64,000 nt of DNA from Istiophorus platypterus (lineage: Eukaryota > Chordata > Actinopteri > Istiophoriformes > Istiophoridae). The DNA lies in contig CM029122.1 of NCBI GenBank assembly GCA_016859345.1, forward strand, positions 10,502,075 to 10,566,074. The letters run 5' to 3'. Each line of letters starts with the position of its first letter. The stretch's first letter is position 1. The notes under the pieces are model-generated. The model was not told the DNA's origin, did no database searches, and saw only the letters and a list, made by a program, of their open reading frames with translations. Below, piece after piece: positions 35,640 through 48,820 of this stretch. Position numbers and translations under genes: made by a program.

Positions 35640-36145
35640 TCAGACTCTGGATTTCTAAGTCAAGATTTCCTTGTAGGACTAAACGCTTCCTGTGGAGTTC
35701 CACAGGGCTAAAATCTAGGTCCACTACACTCTAGTTTTCATATAGTATTATAATGCACAAGCTCAATAAGCCTTTTATTGTTACATGGATGACTCCCAAC
35801 TGAATTCAGTGGTCGTTTCTAAAAATCTGAGCCTTTTGATTATGTAAAACTGCATCTCTAATAGTTATGTGTAAAATTTGTTTCACTGTAGATATGTCAC
35901 AAAGGGGAATCTTGAGTGAAGACATGTGGGTATTGTCATTGGTTCTGATCTGCTTTTCCAACTGTGCCCAAGGAAAAGAAATGAAACATCTTGACTTTCC
36001 TCTCTTGATACACATGTACATAAATTTGTTATAAGACAGCTGTTGAACAATAACAACTTATTCACAGAGCAGCTGCCAAAGTTTTAGACAGAGCAAATAA
36101 GGGAGCTCCGCTCACATTACACCTGTTTTACGTGGAATTTAAGTG
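35640..36145 (+). mobile_element. Non-LTR retrotransposon (LINE) reverse-transcriptase relic
   Basis: At 35691 the translation gives CGVPQG, then (after a small disruption) LGPL, the motif CGVPQGSVLGPLLF of LINE reverse transcriptases. At 35779-35802 CYMDDSQL corresponds to the catalytic YADD box. Near 36066-36141 AAKVLDRANK...LFYVEFK corresponds to the conserved AARVLTR...LHWLPVK segment downstream of the RT. The blocks are in different frames with stops, so it is dead. Family (L2/Rex-like) uncertain. Confidence 0.7.
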
Positions 36146-37830
36146 AGTGTGGAAAAAAACAACATCCTGGAGTTTTAGTTGTGAGGAGAAATAAGAAGTG
36201 GAAAACACGTCTGGTTTTGATTAACGGCTCAACTTCCACTAAGCACTGCTGTAAAAACTAAGGCCTGATCTACGCAGGATTTTTGAGGTTCATACCACAT
36301 TTGCTATTTGAATTTTAAAAATTTGATAATGATATAATGAGTATGTGATGCTATTTAAATACCCTCAAACATATCTCTGCCATTTCTGTATTGACACTTA
36401 CGGCTACATATTGGTCGATTTACACACCGTATGCCAATTGGGATATGTCTGCTATAAGCTAGTATCAGACTATATAAGGGTTCAGCCCATTTATTGGTTT
36501 AGCTACGACTACAGCACATACACACGTACACCCACGTATACACATGTAAGAACATCTATAAATCAGATGAAGAGCTTGTTAGCTTATACAGCAGGCAGCA
36601 GCTGATGACTGATATGTTTATAAGGGCTGGACATCAAATACACAGTGTTCCTTTCATGCTGAGCCCTCACGAGCAGCTCTCTGAGGGTCATGTCCAAATG
36701 TCAAGCCATATGTTGCACGTGTAAATGTGTGCGACTCTGTTCCTCTGAGTCTCCCTTGTGATTTGTGGCCCCTCAAAGTGCAAATCTGTACATGTAGCGA
36801 GCCGAAAATCAACAGCTTTGTAAGTTTGGAACAAGCGGTAATCCGCTCAGCCCAGTAGAAATTTAGACAGGGTTTCACCACTTTCTTACTCTCTTACTGA
36901 GATAGAGATGATGAAGAAGCAGGCGGAGGAGACGAGTGCAGCTCGAGTGCAATTAGCTCACAGATGGTGGGGCCTCTCAGTTTGCTGTTGCGTCACTTGC
37001 TTCCCGAACAGCCTTTTCTGTCACACATCAAACACCTGTCCTTTTTTTCGGCTTTGTGAATAATCCCTCCAGCAGTAGGGTCATCAGGGTCCAATGCATC
37101 ATCGCTCTGCATCATAGTGTTATCATAGGGTGTCGGTGCATCATCAGTGTGCAATTAGTGGAATAGGATGTTGCTTTATAAATTGTTTTGTGATCATTCA
37201 TATTAGGATTTACAGTAAGATTGGCTGGTTTTGATATTAACCAGTCAGTCATTAGTCATTTGCTTATTGAATATTTGCAGTGAATTGCAGGGTTGCATGC
37301 TCCAAAGGGAGTGTTAAAAGAATAGTTTACATTAAAGAATTCATTTACAATAAATGTAAGAAAAAAAAAGAAATAAAAAATTAATATATAGACAAAGATA
37401 AAAATCAGAAATAAATGTAACATGAATATTTAGATCCAAGTTGGTTGGCTCTGACATTTTTTAAGTATATAGGTTATGTAAAAAAGTACATATATCACAG
37501 ATGTATGGCTGTGATATATGTAAACTTAATTTTGTACATGTTTGAGCGTAAGCATGCAGATTATAGTTACAGGTTTCACGTGTGCCAGATGAGGCAGACA
37601 ATGTGCAGAGGTCAGAGGAGTTCACCACCCTAATGGCCTGGAGGAAGAGGCATTTTCTGAGTCTCTGTGAATGCGTTGAGCACACAAGCTCCCATTATTT
37701 TAAACCCTAAGCATAACTAAAAATGCACGTGAAAAGTTGTAAAGGAGTTGTTAAGTCATGCAAAGAAAGGTTATCAAGAGCCAAAATGCCAGTAAATAGT
37801 CTTATGGTTTAACAAAATTCAAACCAAAAG
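36146..37830. other. Intergenic, cbs to sik1
   Basis: AT-rich non-coding sequence. No gene or repeat recognised. Confidence 0.5.
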
Positions 37831-40203
37831 CCAGACTTTAGGAAGTGAACTTTATTTAAATAAATAGCCACATAAATAAACAATCTTTCGGGAGCCAGCT
37901 TTCTCTCTTCTTTCCTTTTTCTTTCTGTTCCTCCCAACCACACACTCACACTTGCACACACACAGTCACACACAGACATGCAAATGCTCACATAGTCAAG
38001 TAACAAATAATGAAGGATAACAAAGAAAAAAAAACATGAAATACTTCTTATTATCCAAAGTTTATCAAAAGGGTCATTTTACAGTTTCGCATCAAGAGTC
38101 TTAGTGTCTCAATAGTTATGAAGTTTTCTCATCATGAGAAACAAATGAAAAAAAATCAGTAATAAGAAATATGAATAAAGTGCAATTCTTGCTTGTGTTT
38201 ACACAGTAAGCTCAAATGTCAACGACGCTATCAAAAGGGGCTTCTGAGTGAACAGCCAATAACGGAGCCATCCATTTTAATTTCTTCAGTGTAGTGATCA
38301 GAGATGGAAAACTCTGATTGTGGGTTTGTTCAGAGAAAGGCACAGGTGTTGGTAATGAGTGCAATTAACTAAAAGTTGTTGGGTAAAAATGTCAATACTG
38401 CATGTTTCCAATGTAGAACTAGTTTTGTTAAAACACTGCTGTACTACAAGATGTTCCACAGATATGAGAGAACTAACTAAACTTCTAATATTACGCATCT
38501 TTTGCAGCCTTCTAATACTTCATCTACACATATACATCAGCTTGTTGCAGGTCATTTGTACCTATTTCTAGCCACTTATGAACAACTGAAGAAGTTCAAC
38601 TTCCAACACAACATGGTATTGCTATGTTCTGATTTTTTTTTCTTCATCTTTTCTAGAAAAGTACAAAAATTAATACTACCGTCGTTCTCCTGATAATAAC
38701 AGCTAGAGACATTAACAACACGTGTAGCATTAAGGTTTGGTGGCAATGGAAGTTTTTCTCAAGCAAAAGCTAAGGAGATCCTGTCAAAATGCTAGCCAAC
38801 CACCGTGCTACATTTTGAGACAGCATTCAAAGTGAAAAGTCAGTAGTGTATCTGTGAGAGATCACTCATCTCTTTTGATGTTCACTCTTTGGTAAAATCC
38901 CAAATCTTCCTGTCAGTTAAAGAACTACAAGAATGATGCGTGCAGAAATAGCATTTTGAAATGCCTTCGCTCTCGATTTTACAGTATCATGTTATTATTT
39001 TACATAACTAGTACCCTTTCTAGTCAGCTAGCACAGCAACATTAAACAGACAAATTAAAAGTAAAAACAAAGAAGCCTCAGGCAAATCTGCGCATACATT
39101 TTGACCATCCTATGTAGAGCCTTGTCTTTTCTTTGTATTTCAATGTGAAATATTGCACTGTTCCCACAGTCTTTGTTCTGTCCATATGAAAAGTGTCATT
39201 CCTCTGGTATTCTAGGATTGACGACATTTTTTTAGAAGATTTCTACAGGTTTTTCTGTTTTTCCAAATTCTTGCCTGAGGAGGTAGTAAAAGCATCTAAC
39301 AAGAAGGTGCTTATCAAATGAAGGGAATATGGATCGATGCATCCACGTATGTGAGGTGCTATCCAGCTGACTGATGTACCTGTTGTGCTTTACTCAATCA
39401 GCGAGAAACACTTCCTTCGGTTTTGGCTGATGAGGATGTAGCAGTCTTTTTGCAGCTTGAGGTAAAAGCAGCATTTGCGTAGCTATAATAATCTTGAAAA
39501 AAAAAAATCACGGAAAAAAAAAATCAACAGCAGCACAGCACAAAAAAAAAAAGAAAACAAAAGAAAATCACAGTTCCAATACAAACAAAAATTGACTCCT
39601 TGAGTGAATGTTTGTAAGCTTAGGGCAATCTACTGCATGTTCATTGCACTGCTACAGAGAAATGTCTCTTTAGAAAGGTGGAAAAAAATGGAAAAATTAA
39701 AAAACAGAATAATAATTTTGGTCTCCTGTCCAGTCAAGTGAAAAACATCAAAAAGAGGAAATGACACAAGAAGTGACTAAAAAAAGGATGAGGAAGATGG
39801 AGCCTTTCTGTTGTCAGAAAATCAAAAGTTAACTTCAACAGCGTCAAAACATGTGAGACATAATGGTATCAGCTAATGTCAGCTCTCATGTCATTCAAGT
39901 CAGTTCATCAGAGAGCTGGATGAGTCTTTCAGTCTATTATTGCTTCTCTGGCCTTCTGACACAGATTTAACATCTTATCCAGAGTTTGGTTATTGCTTAG
40001 TCTTTAGCTTATATGATATCAAAAGCATACACACAACATACACGTGTGTAAAATGCGTGTGCCCCATGTTAAGTGTAGGTTTGTCACTTGCATCTGCTTT
40101 TTTGTTCTTTCTCCTCACTTATGGTCTCTTTTTCTGGACTCCAAACCAAGCCATTTTTGCTCTGATCGTCTTCCACCGAGAGGTCCTCAGCATGGTTTAT
40201 GTT
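37830..40203 (-). other. sik1: Probable long 3'UTR of sik1
   Basis: No competing ORF on the - strand between the sik1 stop and the poly(A) signal candidates. The sequence is AT-rich. On the - strand an ATTTATTT-type AU-rich element lies at about 37853-37866. The alternative end is ATTAAA at 38276-38281 (- strand). Extent inferred; only a transcript can fix it. Confidence 0.4.
37851..37856 (-). terminator. sik1: Candidate sik1 polyadenylation signal AATAAA
   Basis: TTTATT on the + strand gives AATAAA on the - strand. It is the first canonical hexamer I found downstream of the sik1 stop, about 2.35 kb away. ATTAAA at 38276-38281 is an alternative. Confidence 0.4.
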
Positions 40204-43200
40204 TTACTTCACCATCACACAGCTATTGAGCTGCGCCTGCCCGGCCAGACCCAACTCCTGCATGTCAGGATCTGTGCTGGAGGCCGCGCCCAAGCTCCAC
40301 ATCGCTGGTTTGGAAAGGATGGGGAAGGTGCCTTGTGTCTCAGACAGGGGCTGCTGCTGGAGGCCGGAGTGGGGGTGACGTTGCGGTTGCTGGCTGATGT
40401 GGAGACGAGCCTCAAGGAGGTAAGCAGCGGAGGCCACGGGGGACAGCGAAGAGGAGTAGCAGGATGAGGAGGATGAGGAGCCGCCAGAGGACGACGTCTT
40501 GAGGGTTTGTTGCCAGGGGCCGTGCTGTAGGCCAACTGAAGCTTGCTGAGGAGGCAGGGTAGAGGGCGTGGGGTTGTCAAACATGGAGGAGGAAGCAAAT
40601 ACTGTAGTAGGTGGAGGAGAGGGTGACTGCTGCTGGGCCAGAAAGAGCAGGGGATTCTGGGTATATCCTGTCTGAGCTGCTTGGACCTGAGGCTGAACCT
40701 GGTGCTGGATCTGAAGCATTCTGAAGAAACAGAGACAGAAGATCAAAATCTGTATCCACATCTGAAAACCCTGCATCCACAGCTGCATTTAGCTTTTTGC
40801 TTCTATGTCCACAGGTTTTCAACACACTAAATATCTTTGTCATTCACATCGAACTACCAATATAAATGGAGGATCATATAATTTCTTTGTTTTTACTTCT
40901 ATCATGTAATAGTGTGTCTTACCTTTGCTGGTGCAGCACCTCCTCCAGCATGCTGCGGTGCTCAGAAAGGGCTGGACCCAGTGACCCTCGGCTGCCGCGG
41001 TTACAGGAGGGTGGAGGGACAACCTGCCTCGTCAGACCCTTGATCTTATTTAAGCCCAGAAGCCCTTTAGTGCGTGTGTTTTTCCTTAGCTGCTGACGGA
41101 AAGCTTTCAGGCCTGCAGAAAGGCATGGGAAAGTGTTACACAACACTCCTTTGATCCTTCACCGTGAAACAGTAAATGTGAGAAAATCAGATTAGATAAA
41201 TGATACTTTATTTTATGATCCTGCTCATTTACCTTGTGTAAGGGAGGTGTCAGAGGCTCTACGACCCTCTTGGAAGCTGGCAGCAGGCAGGCTGCCCTGG
41301 GCCTGGGGAAGGAGGTGGGACGAGAGGGCCAGAGGAGTTCCAGCTGGCAGCAGAGCTCCACCTTCAGCCCCAGAGGCCATAAGCGTTGACATCTCACCCA
41401 TAGCAGCCTGCAAATTGGGGGTGGGACTGGATGAGGACTTCAGACAGCTGTCAGAGGAGGCACCATCAGAGGGACTGACCACAATGCCTACAAAAAAAGA
41501 ACAGAGAAGAAATTGGATTCCATACATCTGAGAGAGAGAGATTTAACGTGAGCTTTTAACACATGTTTTGTCATACTAACATGGAGGGTTGCACTGGTGG
41601 AAACCGGTGGACACCTCAGCCAGAGTGTGTCTGCGGGAGGTGGTGGTGGGAGGGAGCAGGGGTCCGAGAGTTTGTGTTGCCTCCTCCTCCTCCAGGTCTC
41701 TGGGTCGCACCTCTTCACTGATGCTCGTCTCCAGCAGGCTGTTGGGTGAAATGGAGCGGTTCCAGAGCAGTCTGTTCAGGCTCGCCTCCACTGGAAACAC
41801 CACACGCTGAAACAGAAGTAGGAAGACTGTTAGCCCCTAAATGGCAGGAGACACCTGGGATGCAGCGTTTGCATCAGGGTGGAGGCTGAAGTCTCTCAAC
41901 CTCTGAGCTGCTGTCAAGTTTTATTTAATATGTTTACCTGGAACAATCCACCTTGATCACACTCCATCTCTGGGTACACAGGGGGGGTATTTTTGGCTGG
42001 AATTGAAAATGCCGTAGTCCTAAAGCTTTCGGTGGACTCCATGATCACCTAAAACCAAGCAGGAATCACACAGCTTTTTAGACTTCAAGCAGAGGATGCA
42101 GATTGGATCGTGACTAGTTTGACCTTGATGGAGTGCTTACCTCTGGGCTGGTGGAGTCCGAGGTGCTCCTGGGTCTCTGACTCCAGGTTCCACACTGGCG
42201 GCTCAGCTGCTGGCTGCGATGCTCTCTCACTCTCTCCAGCAGCAGATAGTAGATAGCAGAGAAGTGATTGTAGCTGCTGCTCTGCAGAGACTGCGGAAAA
42301 AGAAAAAAGAGAGTAGATTAGTTGTTTTGCCACCTTGTTTACTTTCAGGTGGCTCCTAATCCCAGTATATACCTATCTCTTCTTCTCTCTATAGCTTTCT
42401 TTAGCCCTTCACCTCTTATGTAATTCTTTTAGCGAAAGCCAGGTATAACTGTAAAAATAATCTCTCTAGTGACAACAGAGTGAGTAATTGTTTCTGCTTT
42501 TAATAACAAAAGGCTAATTCTCCCTACAAGCTTACTGGTAAGCTTTGAGGCATGTGGGGATGCATGGTAGCCCGACTGGAATCGAATAAAATATCAGACT
42601 CTCTTGATGTGACGCCATACATGACTAACCCACTTAAACCCCTCGCCTAGTCATTTCCCCACCTCAAGACATAACTCTCCTGAAAGTTTAAACTGTGTAT
42701 TTTCACTTTGACTACAACATCTCTACAAAGTCGAAAACCACAAACTTTTTTCTTGTTCATTCACCTCGATAGTCCTCTGGCGGTCGATGCCCAATGTGTT
42801 CATGATACCCAGCACGGGTTCACTGTAGTCGCCCAGGTTTGAATTATACTCTGTGAAGGAATGGCTGAGGGTCTGGTGGGCGGCTGTTGGGTCTGCCAGC
42901 ATCCAGCGGTGCTGCTTGATCTGGGCCACACTAATCCTCTTGGCTGGGTCCACCACCAGCATCTTACGGATCAGGTTTTCACAGTCTGGAAGATGTATAC
43001 AACAAATGAGTCTTTGGTCATAGTGATTTGCATTGTACCAGAATTGGTAATTAGCAGTAAGGGTTGTGATTAGTTGTCTGGATAATGGATACCTTGGGAC
43101 ATGAAGAAAGGGATTCTGAACCGTCCCTCCGTGACTCTCTGTCTAAGTGCAGGAAGGCTGGGTCCATCAAACGGAAGAGAGCCACAGACAAGAACATAAA

Positions 43201-46200
43201 GTACCACACCGAGGCTCTGTGAAGAAAATGGCAGAAGGGAGAATGTTAGCAATATTTTCAAACTGTTAATGCTTAGTCTTCAAATCATGCTATTTTTTTC
43301 TAGTACAAGCTTACCCAAATGTCCAGCTGAGGCCCCTCATACTCTTTCCCTTCGAACACTTCAGGGGCGGCATAAGGTGGGCTGCCACACCATGTAGACA
43401 GAGGCTCCCCTGCATTGTAGAAGTTCCCAAATCCAAAGTCTACGAGACAGAGATACACGACAATTTTGTCATTCAAACTTGTTTTCTTTCTCTACATTCC
43501 TTTGTGAGGAGCTCAAGGCACTGGGCCACAGATGTGTTGCCTTCCTTTAACCATGGTATCTTGTAAATTTGTCGCCCTGATGTTCTGAGACATTCATAGG
43601 CCAGATCCAACTGAGGCAATGTTAACATATCCTCTCTCACACAGAAGACTAGTTGTCTTGCTCTGCCCTGAGAGTTTAGCTATGATATATCTTTAGGCAA
43701 GAGTGTCGGTTTCTGTGCTAAATTAATTCCCTCAGCTTTATATTAGTCTGAGTAAAAAATGTTCACACTTAATTAGCACACAGACATGATAGCAATGATT
43801 TCATTAGAATGCTTTGGGACTAAGTCAGCAGAGAGATACAGAGATAGTGTCAGATACAAAGCATTGATTTCTAATAAAAAACAATTAAGCCTTTAGTAAC
43901 CCTACAAACATTAAACAGAATGCAGATGACCTACCAGCCAGTTTGATATTCATGTTGGCATCCAGCAAAAGGTTTTCAGTTTTTAGGTCACGGTGAACGA
44001 TGTGGTGTCGATGGCAGTAGTCCACCGCTGTGAGAATTTGCCAGAACTTCTTTCGTGCCTCATCTTCACTCATATGGCCGTTTGAGGTCAGGTGGTCTGC
44101 GCGGAGAGAGGCTATTTTAGTCCATATCTGAGACAGACGAGTTGTGGCGCTCTATCTATCAGACGTTCAGGATCAAAAGATTCAGCCTATATTCATATTT
44201 TTCAAGTGAAAAAGTGAAAACATTTGAGGGCTGAACTCACCAAACATCTCTCCGTTCTTTGCGTACTCTGTCACGATGTACAGCATGTCTTTGGTCTCCA
44301 TGACCTGAGAGAAAGAAAGAGCGAAAGAGAGAAGAAATTTAAAACAAATGGGTCATGGGCAGCTGTTGATGATGGATAAAACACATTTTCAGGTAAAAGT
44401 CAATTCCAAGTCTTTCAGCAGAGCCAGGCATTTCTAGGCACGAGACAATTTCTAACCACAAAAATCCCCTTCTCATACTTCGCCATGTACTTGTTCCACT
44501 TACACAAACACCAACACCCTGGCTTTGTTGCATAAGCCAGCCTCAGTGACTTCCTGCATTTATATCATTTTTTTCAAAACCCCTCCATACAAGTAAACAC
44601 AAACCCGAAGGGGAAATGCATAACATTCAAATACAGACAAACATATCAAATGATAAGAAATGTTTCCCCTGAGGCTGACACTAGTTATCCAGCTACTAGT
44701 GTTGAATTTCAGGCTACCCCTATCTATTCATCTCTTGGAAACAGAGAGATATAATCACAAGGGCTTTTCACATGGGTCCTGACTAGTGTATCAAAAACAC
44801 CATAAGTGCAATCACCCAACTCAGTATGTGGGTCGGAAAGACGCAATTCCCAATCTTTTCCTGGAGCTCATAGAAAGCTCACTTCCCAGGAGAGCCCTCA
44901 GGGACAGAGCAGTTGAGGTAGAGGTTGCACAACAAAGCAATTTTCATCAGATGACAAAGCCCTGTCTGGGTGATGCTGCTGGCCAACTCTGAATTAAATG
45001 TCACTAAATTCCACTGAACGGTGGAGCTTAATTCTTTTCAGCCACCAGCCCCTTTAGAAAACCAAGCAAAGAATGATCCAATGCACAGACGTCTCCAAGC
45101 AGGGTGCAGTCTTTATCTGTGAGATAGGGCAGCTCTCCGGGGCTCTGTCACTTTGAGGTGCAGCTGACGTCATGGCTCTGAAGCACAGGCATGGCACGTC
45201 AAGGGCCCTCAACGGCCCCCCCACCCCTGCTCCAGAATGATGATTAACCCCTTAACATCCATACTTTGCCCCTTTTATTTATTATCTTATTTAGTTTTTT
45301 TTGCCATAAAGTAGCTTTGAGTTCTATGAAACTGTATAACATTTACACTGAGTGAAATATTCAAATCCGTGACACCAAGTATTTCAGGTGTTTTGTGCAT
45401 TTTTATGCATATTTCTGCCTGACATTCTTATCTCTGGAAAATATGGGGTCTCCACCACAACTTAAAATAAATTTCTTTGGATTTGAACAAATTTAGGCTT
45501 CATGGCAGACCAGCAGGGTTTATATTAACTACCCCGCCGGTGAGAATGTGAGAGTGTTGTGGTTGATATAAGGTCGAGGAGAGGATGAGACAGAGACAAA
45601 GGGAGAGGCTTCAGTGATCCTTGACAATAGAGGAAAACACACTTTTTCTCATGAGACCAGCGAGGGAGGATGTAAGAGGATGTAAGCCTTGGATCACAAG
45701 ACGGTCTTGTGCCACTGTCCTCTCTTTTGTACAGGAAGGAGAGAGATGGGTCACAGTGGTGAAAAGGTTGCCTACCGTCACCAAGTATCAAGCATCTGAC
45801 TAGCATCACCTCAGACAACCCGGGGGCATAGAGATAATTGCAAGGTTTTCATCACATGCAGGATAGAGACAGACAGAGGTCCATCACGTTAGACTACAGA
45901 TCTAACAGATACCAATACAATCTTATAGTTAACCCTCTCTTTCATTATAGACTGAGAACCATAAGCCCTTGGTAGCATGTATTTTCTATAAATTACATCT
46001 ACTTTAGCAGAGTACATTTTATCTTTGACTCTGTGGGATAAACATTTTTCTTCATTTTCACCTCTGCCAAAATAATTTTGTCTATTACATTCATTATTAC
46101 TCACACAAAAACACTGATTGCTAATCAGTAATAGTTGTCAATTAAGTTTTTGGAACCAAAAGAATATCTTTTTCACTTCTATATTGTTTGGATATTTATT

Positions 46201-47646
46201 TCTCATCACCCCGGTCTACTGTGTATGACAGCAAACTTCCAGTAAATAATGTCATGCTCTTATTTTTACAGAGCAGACATGATTTCACAGTAGGCATTGC
46301 TCAGCTGCTTAAAACTGGATGTGAAGTAATCCTCAAAAAATAACAGTAAACAGTACAGTACTAAACAAAGGGCAAAACTCCAGAGTAAAAAGAAAAAAAA
46401 AGAAAAAAAAGAAAGGTCTTTGTGTGTTTGTTTGTGTGGGTGTGTGTTTGTGTGTTTGTTTCCAGACGCGTGCCACAGCCCTCCCAAGGCCAGCTGAGGG
46501 GAAAAAAGCGGATTCTTTCCACTAAGTCTTCAATTTGATTAGGAGTAAAGCAGCGCTTTGTGAGTTGGCCTTCACGTGACGCGCAGACACATTGCACTTG
46601 GCTTTAACAAATGCTAATTGGGCTTAGCATTCAAACCTGCGGACGCACATCTCCTGAGTGTTCCTTTTCCCGTATCTCTGCAATCGCCTCTGACATTATA
46701 TAACAGAAAACATCTGAGAAATGCATTGTTCTAACCACTGACTGATACCCACTATTATTCTTGCACTCTAGCTGTAACACACTTGCATGCACACACACAT
46801 ACAGGGAGAGGTCAAAAGGGATTGCACTAATGCCGTTGTGCTGTACTTATGATTCAGTGTTCTCTGAGAGTCAGCAGCTCAAAACAAGCCAGTACAAACA
46901 ATGTAGATAAGAAAAAATGTCCAATTTTTTTTTCACCCCACATAATGGCACTGATCCTTCCACATATCTACAATAATGAGGCACAATGCTGTGCACCAAA
47001 AAAATTTTTATGGAGGGAAACTCCATAAAAAGGGAGGAAATAAATTTGTCCCCACTTTTGCAGAGCTTCCAGGCCATTGCATTTTACTCTCAGGTTCATG
47101 CATGTGTTCAGACTTGCTCACTGCACACGCAGCAGGGTGCACAGTGATTGTTCGGGGACAGCGAGGATGTGATGCAGGTTGCATGCTCCACGCATACAGC
47201 ACTCTGTGCACACACAGACACAAATACGACAACCAGCAAAGCTGCAGGATGATGAAAGATAATACACACCTGGTAAAGTTTGATGATATGGGGGTGGTTT
47301 AGCAGCTTCATAATCTGAACCTCTCTGTAAATTTTCTCCAGGTTGGAGGGATTCAGCCTGGTCTTGTCGATGATCTTTATGGCCACCTGAAAAACCAAAG
47401 AAACCCTTTAAGCTTGAACAAAAAAAAAATTTTTTCAATTATATTTTCGGAATCCAAAAAATACATACACCTAGGAGAAGAGCTGCTTACCTGTGTTTTG
47501 GTGACTTTATGTTTGGCCAGTTTCACAACTGCAAAGTTTCCCTTCCCAAGGGTGCGGATGATCTCGTAGAAGCCGACCTGCAGTGGCCTTCCCTGGGCAG
47601 GGCTGGACTGAGCAGCCCCCCGGCTGTTCTCTGTCATGATCACCAT
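40204..47646 (-). CDS. sik1: Salt-inducible kinase 1 (805 aa)
   Basis: AMPK-related Ser/Thr kinase that phosphorylates CRTC coactivators and class IIa HDACs. Coding exons in transcript order: 47646-47491, 47386-47270, 44304-44241, 44096-43935, 43439-43315, 43216-43093, 42985-42765, 42290-42141, 42048-41938, 41806-41581, 41487-41233, 41112-40923, 40720-40204; sum 2418 nt, an exact multiple of three. Starts MVIM as in human. Kinase domain about 27-278: GKGNFAVVKL, Lys56, HRD Asp149, DFG at 167, LKB1 target Thr182 in LSTWCGSPPYAAPE. UBA about 303-343. The long tail keeps RRHTLAEVST (Thr471) and the PKA/14-3-3 site RRASDTSLTQ (Ser564), then a basic nuclear-localisation stretch (RKNTRTKGLLGLNKIKG), then a Gln/Ser/Pro-rich end. 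Human SIK1 is 783 aa. The start is fixed by homology; upstream is a 5'UTR exon junction. Confidence 0.97.
44305..47269 (-). other. sik1: sik1 intron (3.0 kb), largest in the gene
   Basis: Between the exons encoding KLYQ and VMETKD. It contains only unremarkable AT-rich sequence and a short GT patch near 46420-46460. No nested gene seen. Confidence 0.7.
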
Positions 47647-47856
47647 GGTGCACCAACAGTCTGGAGTTGCTGTGTTTGGATAAATGAGGGCTTGTACCTG
47701 CAGAGGCAAAGGTAGAGTTGCAGACTGCATATTACAAGGATTATTAATTTACTAAATATTCGCAGATACATACTTTACATACATTTTACATATTTCATGC
47801 AGCTGGCAGATGATCTTATTAAAATTAACTTCTAATAAATATATTTATTTAAATGA

Positions 47857-48070
<214 letters not shown>

Positions 48071-48074
48071 ATAT

Positions 48075-48105
48075 AGAGTTATCAGACTTTCAGTCTGATA
48101 ACTCT
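48075..48105. repeat. Perfect inverted repeat, 14-bp arms, 3-nt loop
   Basis: AGAGTTATCAGACT, loop TTC, then AGTCTGATAACTCT. It directly follows the AT/GATA block in the sik1 5'UTR intron. Confidence 0.9.
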
Positions 48106-48478
48106 TGTGTATCAAGTCAGTTCAGTGGGGATGAGAAGCCTGGAGTGAGTAAGGTGCTATAAAAATTTTGAATCATACTGATATGGAGTTAATCAAAAGA
48201 AAATAATTTAGAGCGTCCAAAATATGTCTTCCAGTTCTAAGTAAGGCTTAAAAAACTATTAAATAAGTTTCTTTAATGTCTTACTTCTAAAGCCTCGATC
48301 CAGTTACAAAATGTGGGTAGTTTTTCGACTGAAAATAGAAGTGAAAGAGCAGGAGCGAAATAAGTAAGAAACTTGATCGACCGAAACTCACGGGTGGCAA
48401 CGGAACGGATCAGAAAATGTCCAAATACCGTAAAGGAATTATCAGCCGGTGAAAGGCGAGCAGAAAGCGGAGTCTCAC

Positions 48479-48820
48479 CTTAAAACGCGGACGCGGACGC
48501 GGACCACCTCCTCTCACGGCTCAGACGGCTGTCGGAGGAAACGTGGACCATTCCCCGACCAGGGCCAAGTGTCAAACCCCGCGACGGGGAGGAAAAACAA
48601 AAGGAAACCGCAGAAGGGACCAGCTCTTCTCCCCCCGCCTCGGCTTCACTTCGCCTTCGGACGACGCGTCTCCTTCGGGCCCGGGACTGGGCTGCGGCCG
48701 GTGTGTGCCAGTGCGCTCCGCCGGAATGCAGAGCACAGGGCTACGGTCGCTCGCAATGGGGGAACTCCTCCTCGCCTCCTCCTCCTCGCGTCCTCCTCCT
48801 CCTCCTCCTCCCTCCCTCCC
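48479..48820 (-). other. sik1: Probable non-coding first exon of sik1
   Basis: GC-rich sequence ending at a good donor on the - strand (TTTTAAG|GTGAGA; the exon's last base is 48479). The 5' border is a guess from a TATA-like TTAATAAGG on the - strand at 48848-48856. The exon includes (GGA)n/(GAG)n-rich DNA near 48780-48830. Confidence 0.45.

Noticed and set aside
39940..40467. 175-codon + strand ORF
   Set aside because: It lies antisense over the last sik1 exon and its 3'UTR; the coding signal belongs to the - strand SIK1 frame.
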